From: Marisa cornuarietis
Taxonomy: Eukaryota > Mollusca > Gastropoda > Architaenioglossa > Ampullariidae
Reading direction: 5' to 3'
NCBI GenBank assembly: GCA_004794655.1
Contig: SMMW01000183.1
Coordinates: 80,590-144,589 of the forward strand
DNA: 64,000 nucleotides
In this document: piece after piece, positions 62,735-64,000 of the stretch
Layout: each line of letters starts with the position of its first letter
Position numbering within the stretch: the first letter of the stretch is position 1
Translations under genes and position numbers: made by a program
Notes under the pieces: model-generated
What the model saw: only the letters and a program-made list of their open reading frames with translations
What the model was told of the DNA's origin: nothing
The model's database searches: none

Positions 62735-63867
62735 GCTCTGAGGCAGTTCCTCTGGTGTGTGGCGTACCACAGGGATCCGTTCTGGGTCCATTATTATTTT
62801 CTGTATATACTTCACAGCTTGGACAGGTAATTGAACGCTTTCAGATGGGACGACAATTCTTTGCGAACGATACACAGATTCTGAACAGTTTTCCCCCCGA
62901 CCCAGCAGTGGCTAGGAATGCGCTTCAACGACTTGAATCTTGTTGTGTCGCGGTGAAGGCATGGATGACCAGAAATCGTCTTAAACTCAAAGACGACAAG
63001 ACAGAAGCGTTACTGTGCGGCCCCAGGGCCAGAAGGGAGCAGATCGGCATTAGTGCCGTGCAGGTCAGTGACGCCTCCATAGCCTTTGCTGACTGTGTAC
63101 GGGACCTAGGGCTGTTTATTGATGCAGAGCTCTCCATGTGTAATCATGTTAGTTCTGTTGTGGCAAAATCCTACTACTTTTTGAGGACTTTAGGTAGACT
63201 ACGGCCCATGCTGACTCAAGCTGCTGCCAACTCACTTGCTGTGGCTACCATCATATCAAGATTAGACTACTGTAATACTGCATTGTGGGGTATACCTGCT
63301 GCGCAGTTGGATCGACTCCAAAGAGTTCAAAACACAGCCGCCAGGATTGTCACCCGTGCAAAGTCGTCCACTGAGCACATCACGCCTATCCTACAGAGCC
63401 TTCACTGGCTCCCAGTAAAAAAGCGCATTGATCACAAAGTGCTTTCGATTGCACAGTCCTGCATGTTTAAAACTGCTCCTGAATATTTACAAGAGGTAGT
63501 TCCTCCTTACCGGCCGTCACGTGGTCTACGCTCTGGCTCCCAGTCACGCTTCTGTCTCCCTGCAGTGGAAGACACTAACAAGAAGCGCACTGGAGCCAGG
63601 GCCTTCAAAAACGCGGCACCTAAACTGTGGAATGCGCTGCCATCGTCATTGTCCACCATCACCTCACCAACCACGTTTCGAAAAAGGCTGAAGACCCATC
63701 TGTTTATTTAAGACGGACATAAACTTAAACAACCAAGCAACACTTGTGTCTTTATTTCTTACTTTCCTGGTGTTTATCTATTTATTTACTTTATTTTTTT
63801 CTTATTTTTTTATTTATTTTGTTTTCGCTGCGCAATGAGCATTCTTCCGAATGGATACCTGCGCATT
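62735..63867 (+). mobile_element. CR1/L2-like LINE, 5'-truncated, long intact frame
   Basis: The 318-codon frame 62755-63711 runs from VCGVPQGSVLGPLLFSVYTS through EALLCGPRARREQIG and SRLDYCNTALWG to PKLWNALPSSLS and THLFI stop. The catalytic box reads FANDTQ (Asn codon at 62868-62870) where FADDTQ is expected. The 3' untranslated part leads to the (ATC)n tail at 63877. A second copy is at 44562-43905. Confidence 0.94.
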
Positions 63868-63876
63868 ACAAATGGA

Positions 63877-63955
<79 letters not shown>
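63877..63955. repeat. (ATC)n microsatellite, LINE tail
   Basis: About 26 perfect trinucleotide units just after the LINE 3' end. Confidence 0.97.
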
Positions 63956-64000
63956 GCCCCAGTAAGTCCTTTTCTCTTTGTTTTCCAGCGAAGAGAACAT

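Overview
The window looks like a stretch of animal nuclear genome, most likely a mollusc (probably a gastropod). The reasons are: short exons with GT/AG borders, long repeat-rich introns, RTE, Nimb/I, L2/CR1-like and L1/Tx1-like LINE fragments, a tRNA-derived SINE, solo LTRs, many microsatellites, and an exon family that joins a fucolectin (F5/8-type lectin) module to EGF-like modules, a combination known to be expanded in molluscs. I see no bacterial genes, rRNA, tRNA genes or CRISPR arrays. The species is an inference.

Host coding content is sparse and mostly on the minus strand. (1) Gene B, 47931 down to 41778: a linker exon, two exons of one fucolectin domain, one EGF exon, a transmembrane exon, a short basic exon and a highly acidic terminal exon with a stop. 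The reading phase is kept at every junction. Two more EGF exons of the same style at 57690-57583 and 56900-56772 may be its upstream part. (2) Gene A, 18860 down to 3330 and probably off the left edge: a two-exon fucolectin domain and two EGF exons. The 3330 EGF exon is a close paralogue of the 56772 exon and both lie in a segmental duplication. (3) An intronless, frameshifted fucolectin-EGF pseudogene at 15840-14690, inside the gene A intron, looks like a retrocopy. (4) A possible small gene with exons at 27915-27754, 27126-27000 and 26361-26290 has a 627-base AC/AT microsatellite as its first intron. (5) A THAP zinc-finger exon lies at 29510-29290. (6) On the plus strand, 62135-62705 holds a candidate alternatively spliced gene that encodes either a C-terminal membrane anchor or a basic Arg/Ser segment.

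The rest is mobile DNA in layers. A 57-base satellite occurs at 1-514, 2811-2960 and 54750-55137, twice followed by the same right-hand flank. Six solo LTRs are proposed. Three have perfect 5-base target duplications and good independent support (34661-35660, 37144-37860, 48031-49259), one has an empty site in the paralogous copy (1094-2494), and two are less certain (4946-6853, 59689-60893). No LTR-element gag or pol gene was seen, so the LTR families seem to have been reduced to solo copies. LINE sequences include RTE copies at 31420-34240 and 52568-50222, a group of unassigned-clade LINEs at 10316-13060, 23845-21490 and 54216-52740, a Nimb/I-like element with RNase H at 35666-38675 split by an LTR, and CR1/L2-like elements at 44562-43905, 58320-61060 (split) and 62735-63955.

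Nothing here is a clear new molecular system. The most interesting items are the tandem fucolectin-EGF receptor-like genes with their retrocopy, and the clean stratigraphy of solo LTRs inside datable host sequences.
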